A stretch of DNA of 12,189 bases from Deltaproteobacteria bacterium (GTDB taxonomy: Bacteria > Desulfobacterota > Binatia > UBA9968), in assembly GCA_005879435.1 (NCBI GenBank), contig VBKX01000122.1, positions 1 through 12,189 of the forward strand, given 5' to 3'. The notes beneath the pieces were generated by a model. The model did no database searches. It saw nothing but the letters and a program-made list of their open reading frames with translations, and was not told where the DNA came from. The position numbers and the translations under genes were made by a program. Shown piece by piece: positions 1 through 7,183 of the stretch (its first letter is position 1; every line of letters starts with the position of its first letter).

Positions 1-1219
1 AGGTGGCGAAAATCGTCAGCGTGCAGAGCACGCAACCGACCAGCGCGGCATTCGGCGCGCCGAGCAATGCCGCGCCGGCGCCCGCGATGACCGCCCCGGT
101 TGCATTGGTGGTTTGCGCAAACACCGTCAAAAAACTCGTCGCCCGACCGCGCATGTCGTCCGGCGCGAGGATTTGCACGACGGTGCGTCGGATCGCCACG
201 CTGATGGCGTCATTAAAACCCAGCGCGCCGACGGCGAGCAGCCCCATAAAGAAACTCCTGGACAAACCTAAAAATCCCAAGCTCTGCGCAAACATCAAGG
301 TCGCGATAATCGAAACCGCGCCCTTGCGCTTGATATCTCCGGCGGCAAGTAAAAGGCTCGAACCGATCAAGGCGCCGATCGCGGGCGCGGCGTAGAGCAT
401 GCCCAACCCACGCGCGCCGACTTTGAATACAACGTCAGCAAAAATCGGCAGGATGGGCCTGAAGAAACCGAACAGCACGGCAAAAAAGTCGAGCAGGAAT
501 AAGGACAGGATGATCCTTGTGTGCCAGAGAAATTCGAAGCCTTCGATGAGACTGCGCCAGCTTATTTGCCGGCGTTCGCCTTGCGGTTGCCCTGAAGCAC
601 GGATGAGGAGCGCCGCGATCACGGAAGGTAAGAGCAAGCCAGCGTCAGTGAAGTAGGAGGCTTGGACGCCTAGAAAGTCGATGAGAAACCCCGCAATCAC
701 CGGCGCGGTCAGTTGGGTTCCTTGCATCATCAGCACCGCCATGGTCACTGCGTTGAGAAGATGCGACTGGGGCACGAGACCGGGGATGATCGCCTGCCGG
801 GAAGGTCCGCCGAGTACTTGTAAAGACGAGGCCAGAAGGTTGAGCACGTTGACGTGCCATACCTGAATGGCGCCGCTCAGCGTGAGGATCCCGAGCGCCA
901 GACCAGGCAGCACGTTGAGTGAATGCGTGATCGCGATCAATTTCTTGCGATTGAGCGTGTCGGCCAGAACCCCGCCAAAAAGACCGAAGACAATAAATGG
1001 CAGCGCCTGAAAAAAACCCGCCAAACCAAGCTGCACCGACGATCCCGAAAGTTGATACACCTGATAGAGGCTCGCCACATTGCGCATGTGGTTCGCCGTG
1101 TTGCTGCAGAGAATGGTGATGAAGATCAGACGATAGTCGCGAATCAGGAGCGAAGACCAGGGGCGGATGGCCCGCGCCGGCTGGGGCTCGGCTGGAAGAT
1201 AGTCTTGCGGTGATGACAC
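1..1219 (-). CDS. MFS transporter, EntS/MFS_3-like exporter (3' end outside window)
   Basis: This is an inner-membrane, proton-driven transporter of the major facilitator superfamily, closest in style to the EntS/MFS_3 exporters of siderophores or drugs. I translated 406 codons with no stop before the window edge, so the C-terminus is missing. The protein opens with a short cytoplasmic stretch (RAIRPWSSLLIRDYR) and then has successive hydrophobic helices. The MFS motif A region between helices 2 and 3 reads GGVLADTLNRKK. The second half has the family-typical PDDMRGRATSF segment. I chose the GTG at 1217-1219 because an in-frame TGA lies a little upstream and no ATG is available; a weak AAGGA sits about 12 bases before it. 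It diverges from the amidohydrolase at 1355, and a palindrome lies between them, so shared control is possible. The substrate cannot be told from sequence. The family call is sure; the exact start is less so. Confidence 0.9.
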   Translation of the reverse strand, partial: MSSPQDYLPAEPQPARAIRPWSSLLIRDYRLIFITILCSNTANHMRNVASLYQVYQLSGSSVQLGLAGFFQALPFIVFGLFGGVLADTLNRKKLIAITHSLNVLPGLALGILTLSGAIQVWHVNVLNLLASSLQVLGGPSRQAIIPGLVPQSHLLNAVTMAVLMMQGTQLTAPVIAGFLIDFLGVQASYFTDAGLLLPSVIAALLIRASGQPQGERRQISWRSLIEGFEFLWHTRIILSLFLLDFFAVLFGFFRPILPIFADVVFKVGARGLGMLYAAPAIGALIGSSLLLAAGDIKRKGAVSIIATLMFAQSLGFLGLSRSFFMGLLAVGALGFNDAISVAIRRTVVQILAPDDMRGRATSFLTVFAQTTNATGAVIAGAGAALLGAPNAALVGCVLCTLTIFAT

Positions 1220-1295
1220 TCGGTGGCGGAGTCCTTGTGATGATCGGACGCAGTGCGAGCAATTTAGCGGTTCGACTCGACGGCGTCAAACATCG

Positions 1296-1324
1296 TTGAC
1301 CTTGCGCAGGTCGCGGCATAATAT
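1296..1324 (+). promoter_or_regulatory. Sigma70-like promoter for the amidohydrolase gene
   Basis: A -35 box TTGACC (1296-1301, five of six consensus bases) is followed after 17 bases by TAATAT (1319-1324, four of six). Transcription would begin near 1331, giving a leader of about 25 bases that contains GAGGG just before the ATG at 1355. The -10 box lies inside the palindrome at 1318-1336, as expected for a repressor-controlled promoter. Confidence 0.5.
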
Positions 1325-1336
1325 CGCCGATATTAT
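1318..1336. promoter_or_regulatory. Candidate operator: 19-bp perfect palindrome in the divergent intergenic region
   Basis: ATAATATC-GCC-GATATTAT is a perfect 8-bp inverted repeat around a 3-base centre. It is an AT-rich dyad set in GC-rich surroundings, between the divergent MFS gene (start 1219) and amidohydrolase gene (start 1355). It overlaps the predicted -10 box and start site of the latter. The size and symmetry suit a dimeric helix-turn-helix repressor, but no regulator gene is visible nearby, so the cognate protein is unknown. Confidence 0.5.
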
Positions 1337-1354
1337 TTCACCGCGAGGGTTTCC

Positions 1355-2414
1355 ATGTATATCGACGGTGACACTCATTACTGGCCCGTACGTTTTCTCG
1401 ACCGCGTGAAACATTCCGGCCGCGGCCATATCGAGTTTCAAAAAGGCGCCGGCGCGATGATTCGCTACGGCGAGACGTTTCCCGGGGACGCGGCGGCTTA
1501 TTATCGAGACGGCAAAAAGATTCATTCCTTCAGCGAGACCCGCTGGAATCTCGACATGCACCACGAAATCATGGAGCGGGAAGGTTTCGACTACCAGGTT
1601 GTCATCGCCGACAACCGGCCGCTCATCTATGAAGTTGATCATGACCTCGGCGTCGAGATGGCGCGCGCCTACAACGACACGGTGGCCGAAGATATCGCCG
1701 GGAAAGATCGGTTTATCGGCATCGCCTGGGTGTACTTGCCGGACGTCGATGAAGCGATCCGCGAGCTTAGACGCGCGGTCAAAGATCTAGGTTTCAAGGG
1801 AGTCAAGCTCATGGGCGGGCACGAGAACTGCGATCTCGACGCCGAGGTGTTGTGGCCGTTTTACGAAGAAGTGTGCAAGCTGGACGTGCCGATCCTGGTG
1901 CATCCGGGCACGCGTGTCTTCGAAGCGCAGGATTGCCACCCGTGGCTGGTCGGCAGCGACCGCTACGACGGATTCAAGATGCTGGCGACTGCGCTGGGAT
2001 TTCCGCTGACTTACATGGTCAGCGCGGCGCGGCTGATCATGAGTGGAGTCTTCGACCGCTTTCCGACCTTGCGCATCGCCGTGTTCGAAGGCGGCGTCGG
2101 CTGGGTGCCGTGGCTGATGAGAACGCTTAATCATCACACCCTCGGCGAATCGCCGGGAACGACTTCGGTCAATGATTTTTTTCGCAAGCGCGACCGGCTC
2201 AAGAAGGAGCCGAGCGCTTACTTCGATCAAATTTATGTTGCGGCCATTGCCTGGGAAGATTATCTGCCGCACATCGTCGAGATGTGGCCCAACCACAATA
2301 TCGCCGATCAAGGCGAAGACGGGGATTTCAGCAGCGGACAAGGAAAAAATTCTCGGCGGCAACGCGATGCGGCTGTTTGGGATGGAGGGGCAGAAGCTAA
2401 ATGCCGGGGCGTAA
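1355..2414 (+). pseudogene. Amidohydrolase (Amidohydro_2, TIM-barrel metal-dependent hydrolase), internal deletion and frameshift
   Basis: This belongs to the amidohydrolase-2 group related to aminocarboxymuconate-semialdehyde decarboxylase: cytoplasmic TIM-barrel enzymes that bind one metal and act on carboxylated or cyclic substrates. The start is supported by GAGGG 6-10 bases before the ATG. Visible family features are the N-terminal DGDTH strand (D6 and H8 replacing the usual HxH), ILVHPGTR with the metal-ligand type His183, and the segment from LIMSGVFDRFP through FEGGVGWVPWLMR. The frame holds to MWPNHNIA at about residue 317. Immediately afterwards the proper C-terminus (ISAADKEKILGGNAMRLFG, stop TAA at 2412-2414) continues in another frame. 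The GSD-type strand with the conserved metal-binding Asp, which normally lies between these blocks, is absent. I infer a deletion of some tens of bases, not a multiple of three, near 2306-2316. The original frame otherwise runs to 2698 through unrelated sequence. Function is probably lost. Confidence 0.85.
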
Positions 2415-2425
2415 GCGATACGCCC
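2406..2425. repeat. Hairpin at amidohydrolase stop codon carrying the GGGCGTAAGC motif
   Basis: GGGCGTA (2407-2413), AGCGA loop and TACGCCC (2419-2425) form a perfect 7-bp stem that includes the TAA stop codon. No T-run follows, so it is not a typical intrinsic terminator. The 13-mer GGGGCGTAAGCGA recurs at 8863-8875, and the core GGGCGTAAGC also occurs at 5252-5261. Confidence 0.45.
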
Positions 2426-2505
2426 GACGGAAGAGCGACATCAAGTAACGGCATGCAAGAAGAGCCGTCCTGTTCTTCTCGCACAGCTCGGGAACCATCC
2501 GGGTT

Positions 2506-3429
2506 TTATGGGTTCCGCCCGATTCTTGCTGTCTCCTCTTGGCGTATGAAACCTGGAGGCCGCCCGTGTTTGGAACGAATTTCGAGCCAACCCTCTCTTG
2601 AACCCACAACATTAATTTTAACTCCCTTGTCGATCTCCGCGACAAGTGCGGAGTCCTGGCTCGGTTCACTGAAAACCTGGGTTGCACGGATGGTTTGAAA
2701 TGTGCCTTGGACACGCGGTGCGGCCAGCGTAGACGATTTCGAGACGGGTCTTGCCTCCTGCTCGTCAGCGGTTGCTTTCGCGCCGGATGTCGCATTCTCG
2801 GCCACCGGACCTTCGGTTCTCAGGATTTTCACGGCAACTGTCGCTGCTACGATGAGAACGATGACGCCGGCGACGAGCGCACCCAGGTACCGGTTTGAAA
2901 CGAACAAGGCCCAGAGTATTTCAGTCGGGTTCTTTTTAGCTACATTAGTTTTCGTTGTCGGATCGGTTGCAAGAAATGGATTGTGGTTCGCTTCGCCTGA
3001 TCCTGTCAAATCCGACGCGATTGGCGCAACCGTGTTTATTTCGCTTTGAGGAACCATCGTTGCGACATTATCATTCTCGACCGGCGACGAAATCTTTCCG
3101 CGTTCACTGTGGAAAGTGAGCTTCTCCTGCATTTCACGATTGCTATCGATGGCTCGCGCATGTTCGGCCTGCAACGCCCCGAGCTGCTGGCGTAGGAGAC
3201 TGATCTGTCTTTGATTTTCCTCGCTTGCAACAGAACGTCCCTCCCAGTCCGCAATCTCCTCTCTGAGCCCGCGATTTTCATTGGCCAATTCCTGGCAGAT
3301 ACTCTCGGCTTGTCGAAGACGTTCCTGAGTCTCCTCAAGCACATTAACATGACTTTTCTCCTGTGACAGTTCGCGCTCCAATTCGCGAACCAGCCCTTTC
3401 AACTTCTGTTGTTCGTTTTGATGTTTCAT
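2506..3429 (-). CDS. Coiled-coil, single-pass membrane protein with C-terminal SH3-like domain
   Basis: This is a 307-residue protein in three parts. Residues about 3-110 are almost entirely charged heptad-type helix (for example LVRELERELSQEK and LLRQQLGALQAEH), a long coiled coil. After a Ser/Thr/Pro/Asn-rich linker there is one clear membrane segment at about 181-203 (YLGALVAGVIVLIVAATVAV). Residues about 240-303 look like a bacterial SH3 domain, with VFSEPSQDSALVAEIDKG, then GWLEIRSKHGRPPGFIR. SH3 domains of this kind often bind peptidoglycan or proline-rich peptides in the periplasm. The likely topology is coiled coil in the cytoplasm and SH3 outside, which is inference. Only a weak GGA lies before the ATG. 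It stands alone; no partner gene adjoins it. A role in envelope organisation is plausible but not shown. The region downstream to 2414 holds only a weak hairpin. Confidence 0.85.
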   Translation of the reverse strand: MKHQNEQQKLKGLVRELERELSQEKSHVNVLEETQERLRQAESICQELANENRGLREEIADWEGRSVASEENQRQISLLRQQLGALQAEHARAIDSNREMQEKLTFHSERGKISSPVENDNVATMVPQSEINTVAPIASDLTGSGEANHNPFLATDPTTKTNVAKKNPTEILWALFVSNRYLGALVAGVIVLIVAATVAVKILRTEGPVAENATSGAKATADEQEARPVSKSSTLAAPRVQGTFQTIRATQVFSEPSQDSALVAEIDKGVKINVVGSREGWLEIRSKHGRPPGFIRQEETARIGRNP

Positions 3430-3829
3430 TGGAAATAATCCACGGCCACTGCCTTCGGTTGTGGGCGCAATCTCTATGCCAGAAGAATTTCAGCGACAAA
3501 ATAAGAGACCAGGTATTATCGACGGAAACTGCCGCACGCACTTGGTTTCAAGAACGGCTGAACCAGAATCCAAGCCAACATGAATGTGACCTCGGGCATC
3601 GTCAAAAACAGGTCCAAGCAGGCGCCGTGGTTACGAGAGTCCTACGATTACGGCTGGAAAGAGGAATGGAAACGACTGCTTTGAATCAACTGTCGCGGCA
3701 GTTCTTGGGTGGCTTTCCGGCGGTTGGAATGCCGAGCAGCACGACCGCCTGGCCTGCCGTCTGCAATCGGTCCACAGAACAGTTGCCAGCCGATCGCACA
3801 CAATTAGAAGTTGCTCATTTTCCTTCTCC
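3430..3829. other. Gene-poor stretch with coding-like scraps
   Basis: No convincing intact gene is present. The best small frame is plus-strand ATG 3580 to TGA 3684 (34 residues), ending PWLRESYDYGWKEEWKRLL. Its composition is protein-like, but it lacks a ribosome binding site, so it may be the tail of a decayed gene. The segment 3685-3829 leads into the amidohydrolase remnant but shows no recognisable similarity to the intact-looking gene's upstream part. Confidence 0.35.
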
Positions 3830-4003
3830 TGGATCATCAGCGGCGTGCTCGATCGGTTCACCGACTTGCGCGTGGCGTTTTTCGAAGGCAGCGTCGGCTG
3901 ATGCCCTGGCTCATGAAGATGCTCGATCGCCACACCCTCGGCGAATCGCCGGAGACTTCGATCAAATCTATGGCGGGCATTGCCGAGCAACGACTTCGCC
4001 TTG
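3830..4003 (+). pseudogene. Remnant of a second amidohydrolase (Amidohydro_2)
   Basis: The plus strand reads WIISGVLDRFTDLRVAFFEG, then SVG, a stop caused by loss of one base in the GGC-TGG-ATG region at about 3899-3901, and then in the next frame MPWLMKMLDRHTLGESPET. This matches residues about 227-269 of the amidohydrolase at 1355 almost position for position. A further jump leads directly to FDQIY in a third frame, corresponding to residues 290-294 of the same family, so roughly 20 residues between the two blocks have been deleted. The alignment fades near 4003. There is no start, no N-terminal half and no C-terminus. It is a dead paralogue, distinct in sequence from the first copy rather than a recent duplicate. 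Confidence 0.8.
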
Positions 4004-4084
4004 ACATCGGTAGCTCACCGTCATGAGCGTGTTATTCTTGGTCGCCCACGATGTCGTATCATGCGAACCATGAGGAGGAGTATT

Positions 4085-4337
4085 GTGCCTTTGGCGGCGA
4101 CGGAGTTCTACTCCAATACTGCGGGCGGCAATTCTGCCCGCAAATTTCTCGCACACGCAAATCAGGTCCGGGCTGCGCGCCGGGATTCCCTACGACGACT
4201 CTTCGGATAAGATCCATCATGCCTGCGCATCTTTCGGCATCCCCAAGGCAGAGTCCGAACAGTTTTCAGCGGAGTTGGGCGGCCGTCTCACCATAATCTT
4301 TAAACATCATTATCGGCCGGCGGGTGCGCTCGAATAG
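4085..4337 (+). other. Possible small degraded gene of unknown function
   Basis: A strong AGGAGGAG (4073-4080) stands four bases before GTG 4085, which opens a 41-residue frame starting MPLAATEFYSNTAGGNSARK and ending at TAA 4210. In another frame, a more protein-like stretch (SDKIHHACASFGIPKAESEQ, then FSAELGGRLTIIFKHHYRP) continues to TAG 4337. One reading is a single small gene of about 80 residues broken by a frameshift near 4170-4200. The two halves may instead be unrelated. I recognise no family. The rest of the stretch 4004-4394 shows nothing else. Confidence 0.3.
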
Positions 4338-4394
4338 GGAGATAACATCGGATAATCAACTTCCCCTCTAGCGAGCGCGACTGGAGGGTGAAAC

Positions 4395-4850
4395 ATGCCG
4401 AATTACTGGGGAGAGCCTATTTCAAATAAAATTCTTTTTGCGTTGAACTCGACCTGGCCGCGATTACTGTTGGGACTGTTGGGTGCTTGGTGCGCAATCG
4501 GCCCTTTTATGCTTTTGGTCAGCACTGGATTGGCCGGCGGGATCAGAACGGCTGTGTTCTTTCTTCTACTTCTCTTCTGTTACGCTATCGTGTTTATGAT
4601 CTGCTACCGGTGGAGATGGATCACTTTGACGGGGCTTGTATCGGAAACCGGGCTAACGTTGTGCTTCATCATTATTGGTGAGGTAGTGGGCGAGATGATA
4701 GGGGATTTCAAAATCAAAGGCGAAATGGCCCTCATCGGTGCCTTCACGGGTTTTTTAATAGCCGAACTCATGAACCCCAAAGATTCTAGCAAAGCTTTAG
4801 ACAAGATGTTCGGCGCACTGTTTCGCAAGCTGCCGCCACATTATCGTTAA
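4395..4850 (+). CDS. Small integral membrane protein, about four helices, unknown function
   Basis: This is a 151-residue protein with a good ribosome binding site (GGAGGG, then seven bases to ATG). Hydrophobic segments lie at about residues 24-44 (LLLGLLGAWCAIGPFMLLVS), 52-71 (TAVFFLLLLFCYAIVFMICY), 78-98 and 109-125. Between helices 2 and 3 there is a short basic loop (YRWRW), placing that loop inside the cell by the positive-inside rule. The C-terminal tail is polar and basic (PKDSSKALDKMFGALFRKLPPHYR), probably cytoplasmic. The third helix contains acidic residues (GEVVGEMIGDF), unusual in a membrane and perhaps functional. No known transporter signature is seen. It is transcribed alone, followed by an unrelated frameshifted gene. 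Confidence 0.8.
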   Translation: MPNYWGEPISNKILFALNSTWPRLLLGLLGAWCAIGPFMLLVSTGLAGGIRTAVFFLLLLFCYAIVFMICYRWRWITLTGLVSETGLTLCFIIIGEVVGEMIGDFKIKGEMALIGAFTGFLIAELMNPKDSSKALDKMFGALFRKLPPHYR

Positions 4851-4911
4851 GCTGACCCGGTCCGGCTCGGCTGGCCGGTGCTTGGAAGCAGGAATTTGTA
4901 GGTCCACCATC

Positions 4912-5246
4912 GTGCGCCTTCTCGCAGCTCTAAAAATACTGGAAGCAGCCACTCTCGACTCGAAGAAACGCGATATCGACACTCCTGAGGTCCGCGCGGC
5001 GCTGGATCTTCTCGATCCCATATGCCAGCCGAAATGGAGAGTTGCCGGTTTCCGGGATGCACTAAGGCCCCACGCCGGACAATCCGGTCATGAGTCGGAA
5101 GGTCAACAACAGGTACTGCGGGTCTATTTCGGCGACATTTATACCTGCGTCAGAGGGCGAAAGATGCCGCGGTCAAAACGGAGCTCGATCGCCTCACGGC
5201 CGAGCTGGAGAAACTGCCGGAGCGGTGGGATTTTAATGTGCGGTAG
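4912..5246 (+). pseudogene. Small conserved-looking protein with a -1 frameshift, unknown function
   Basis: From GTG 4912 (weak AGG ten bases upstream; a TTG at 4882 is also possible) the frame reads LKILEAATLDSKKRDIDTPE, ALDLLDPICQPKWRVAGFRD and later VLRVYFGDIY. Near 5140-5148 the coding-like signal moves to another frame, giving LRQRAKDAAVKTELDRLTAE and LEKLPERWDFNVR with a TAG stop at 5244-5246. Loss of one base explains both halves. The whole would be about 110 residues, soluble, with a helical C-terminus. The first frame otherwise runs to about 5259 with an Arg/Ser-rich, non-protein-like tail. I do not recognise the family. The break may be genuine or a sequencing slip. Confidence 0.6.
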
Positions 5247-5261
5247 CCCTAGGGCGTAAGC
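5246..5261. repeat. GCCCTAGGGC palindrome joined to the GGGCGTAAGC motif
   Basis: A perfect 10-bp palindrome (5246-5255) begins at the last base of the frameshifted gene's stop codon and runs into GGGCGTAAGC (5252-5261), then CTCTTTTCGTTTT. It lies between convergent genes and could help end transcription from the left, since a T-rich run follows. The stem is short. Confidence 0.35.
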
Positions 5262-5273
5262 TCTTTTCGTTTT

Positions 5274-5612
5274 CTAGGTCCCTGGTTTTGGATATAAAAG
5301 TCCTCGCGCATCGACCTTCACTTTTTCCGCTTTGACCTCATCGAACTCTTGCGGGCGGATCCCGGCCGCTTGCAGCGCGTCGTTCACCCTGGCGATATGA
5401 GTCGGACCATTGCGCAGCGCCGCTTCGAACTCGATGATCGCGCAGATCCCGAAACAGATTTGGCACGAGTCGCGATTGTCGCGCCACTGCGGGAAATGCT
5501 TCGCCCAAAGTCGGCCTATCTCGCTGTCGGACAGTGCACGCGGCGGCAAATTTTTTGCGCTCTCCTGGTGGTCAGGCACTTTGAACTCAGTTCCGCCCTT
5601 CGCAATCATCAT
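5274..5612 (-). CDS. Small protein of the EIGxxWAxHxP type, unknown function
   Basis: This is a 112-residue soluble protein with no signal peptide or membrane segment. After a short polar lead it has LSDSEIGRLWAKHFPQWRDN, a hydrophobic helix with three Cys (QICFGICAIIEFEAAL), and a C-terminal HIARVNDALQAAGIRPQEFD followed by a charged tail. Residues about 27-96 align without gaps to the protein at 11018-11275. Shared positions include EIG, WA.H.P, and a final (A).(I/V).(P/K).(E/Q)FD pattern. The two are therefore diverged paralogues about 5.5 kb apart on opposite strands. The family is not known to me. It shares a 180-base divergent intergenic region with the gene at 5794. The ATG ATG start offers two possibilities (5612 or 5609). 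Confidence 0.75.
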   Translation of the reverse strand: MMIAKGGTEFKVPDHQESAKNLPPRALSDSEIGRLWAKHFPQWRDNRDSCQICFGICAIIEFEAALRNGPTHIARVNDALQAAGIRPQEFDEVKAEKVKVDARGLLYPKPGT

Positions 5613-5663
5613 TCGCTCTGTTCAAAGTAGGTTATCGTCCTACAACTTTCGCTGCGAAAACGC

Positions 5664-5693
5664 TTGCTAGGACGTTAGTCAGACATTTATAAT
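5664..5693 (+). promoter_or_regulatory. Candidate promoter for the 101-aa gene at 5794
   Basis: A perfect TATAAT (5688-5693) is preceded, after 18 bases, by TTGCTA (5664-5669, four of six -35 bases). It points to the gene at 5794 and would leave a leader of about 95 bases. The second half of that leader holds a C-run (about 5723-5729) but no clear riboswitch fold. Confidence 0.4.
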
Positions 5694-5793
5694 ATTGACA
5701 GTTTGAAAGCTCTGAAGAAAGCCTCCCCCCAAGAAAAATCAATATCTCAGAGATCTTGTCTTTAACGTCGACCGCTACTTTGAGGGTCTTCGA

Positions 5794-6099
5794 ATGCAAG
5801 TACGCAATCATCCGCTGATGGTTTACACAGGCAGGCCGAGCTGGCCGCCACAATGGCAATGGATATCGGGCCCTAAAACAGTGGAGAGCGCCGCGGGCGA
5901 AGCCGGTACCCCTAAGCGTGTGCAAAAGGCGCGCGTTTTGGGGAATACGATCTTTATCACGATTGAGACGGCGAGTGGAGATCGATTTACCGGTCAGCTT
6001 AAATTCGATAATGAAATTTTCGCCGAGACAATCCTCTTATTGCTTCAGAAGCATGTGGGACAGACGATCAAAAATATCGCTCAGATAGAAATCCCCTAA
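5794..6099 (+). CDS. Conserved-looking 101-aa hypothetical protein
   Basis: This small soluble protein starts MQVRNHPLMVYTGRPSWPP and has a Trp-rich segment (WPPQWQWISGP), then GEAGTPKRVQKARVLGNTIF and a beta-rich core (ITIETASGDRFTGQLKFDN). It ends with an amphipathic helix (FAETILLLLQKHVGQTIKNI). GAGGG eight bases before the ATG supports this start. The N-terminal RNHPLM...WPP.W pattern recalls small uncharacterised proteins of environmental bacteria, but I cannot give a family name. Predicted strands followed by a helix suggest a compact alpha/beta domain. It converges on the DNA ligase gene with only 15 bases between stop codons. Confidence 0.8.
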   Translation: MQVRNHPLMVYTGRPSWPPQWQWISGPKTVESAAGEAGTPKRVQKARVLGNTIFITIETASGDRFTGQLKFDNEIFAETILLLLQKHVGQTIKNIAQIEIP

Positions 6100-6114
6100 A
6101 TCGTGCGCTCCGGC

Positions 6115-7183
6115 TCATTCCCGGATGACGTCCTCGGCGCGTCTATCGTCCCGCAGTCCGAGAAAGCTCGCATGTCTTAGATGGCCGTCAGGCGTCCATT
6201 CAGTAAATTCGATCTGCGCTACTAGCTTAGGATTTAACCACTGGCAGTCTTTCATTTCCTCCTTTGTCAGCGCCCATTGAGTCCTTTTCTTCTCGGGGAG
6301 ATTGGCAAACGGACAAGCTTCGGTCTTCAGGGGTTCCATCTTCTCCATGATCTCGCGCCTGACGTGCGGCACAAAGCCGGCACGCACTTTTCCAGCGTAA
6401 AGTAACTTGCCGTCTTGGTAATAGCCGACGATCACGGCGTCGAACGGATTGCCCGGTGTGAAGCCGCCAATGACGAACTCTTGGCCCTTTGTTGATCTTG
6501 TACTTGACCCAGGCACCGCTGCGTTCTCCCGATTCATAAAGCGAGTCCAGGCGCTTGGCGATAACGCCCTCGAAGCCGAGCTCGGTCACGGCAAGGATCA
6601 AATCAGCCGCGGGCGCCGCGATGGTTTGCGAAATGTCGACCACCGAAGATGCCTTGCGTATAGGTCGCATGGCGTCGGTGAGCGCGTCGCGCCGTTTTAA
6701 GAGTTTCTCTTGTAGCATGTCGCGGCCGGCGAATGTGAGAACGTCAAAGACGTAAAAGCGAATGGCCGAAGCTTGGGAGCGATGATGCTGCAACATATTA
6801 AACGAGAGCCGGCCTTCCGCATCGATCGCGACGATCTCGCCGTCGACGAGCGTGCCGATCGGGAGATCTTCACAAGCTTTGGCGATTGCGGGGAATTGAG
6901 ACGTGAAGTCGTTTCCTCTGCGTGACCATAGGCGCACGCCGCCTGCGTCTTTTCCTGCAAGGCACCGATAGCCGTCGAACTTGATTTCATAGAGCCAGTC
7001 CGGCCCTTCGGGTAGCTTCCGGACCGCAAGCGCGTACATGGGTTCGACAAACCTGATCTGGGTCGGCATCGACTTCGGCATCCGTCGTGGTAACGCCTGC
7101 GGGTGGCCGGTCAAAACTCCGAAACAGCTCTGCTGGCTTAACTTCATTGTCATTCTAGCCAGTATTGACGCTCCAATGACCAT
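6115..7183 (-). pseudogene. ATP-dependent DNA ligase (LigD ligase-domain type), broken by a one-base insertion
   Basis: ATP-dependent DNA ligases seal nicks by way of a lysyl-AMP intermediate; stand-alone enzymes of this size resemble the LigD/LigC ligases used in bacterial end joining. Counting from the ATG at 7069 (MPTQIRFVEPM), motif I is EIKFDGYR with the adenylated Lys30, then SRRGNDF (Ia), GEIVAID, FYVFDVLTFAGRD (III), FEGVIAKR (IV) and WVKYKI (V). At 6483-6484 an extra G (C on the coding strand) shifts the frame right after KINKG. The OB-fold half continues in another frame (EFVIGGFTPGNPFDAVIVGY, later WTPDGHLRHASFLGLRDD) to the stop at 6115-6117. The adenylation and OB-fold domains are complete apart from that base. 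The start is uncertain: 7183 is the longest frame, but 7081 or 7069 fits the family better. No Ku gene is in the window. Confidence 0.9.

Noticed and set aside
645..1319. A 224-aa minus-strand frame
   Set aside because: It overlaps the MFS gene in another frame. Its Arg/Ser/His-rich translation lacks any fold pattern, while the MFS frame is hydrophobic and has family motifs.
1787..2362. A 191-aa minus-strand frame opposite the amidohydrolase
   Set aside because: It is antisense to a gene with clear family motifs; the translation is typical antisense composition.
3363..4004. A 213-aa plus-strand frame
   Set aside because: It crosses from antisense of the SH3 protein into the amidohydrolase remnant. 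Only its last residues (FDQIY) relate to a real family, so it is not one gene.
5695..5700. TTGACA as a -35 box
   Set aside because: No -10-like sequence follows at 16-18 bases; the TATAAT just upstream belongs to a different promoter.
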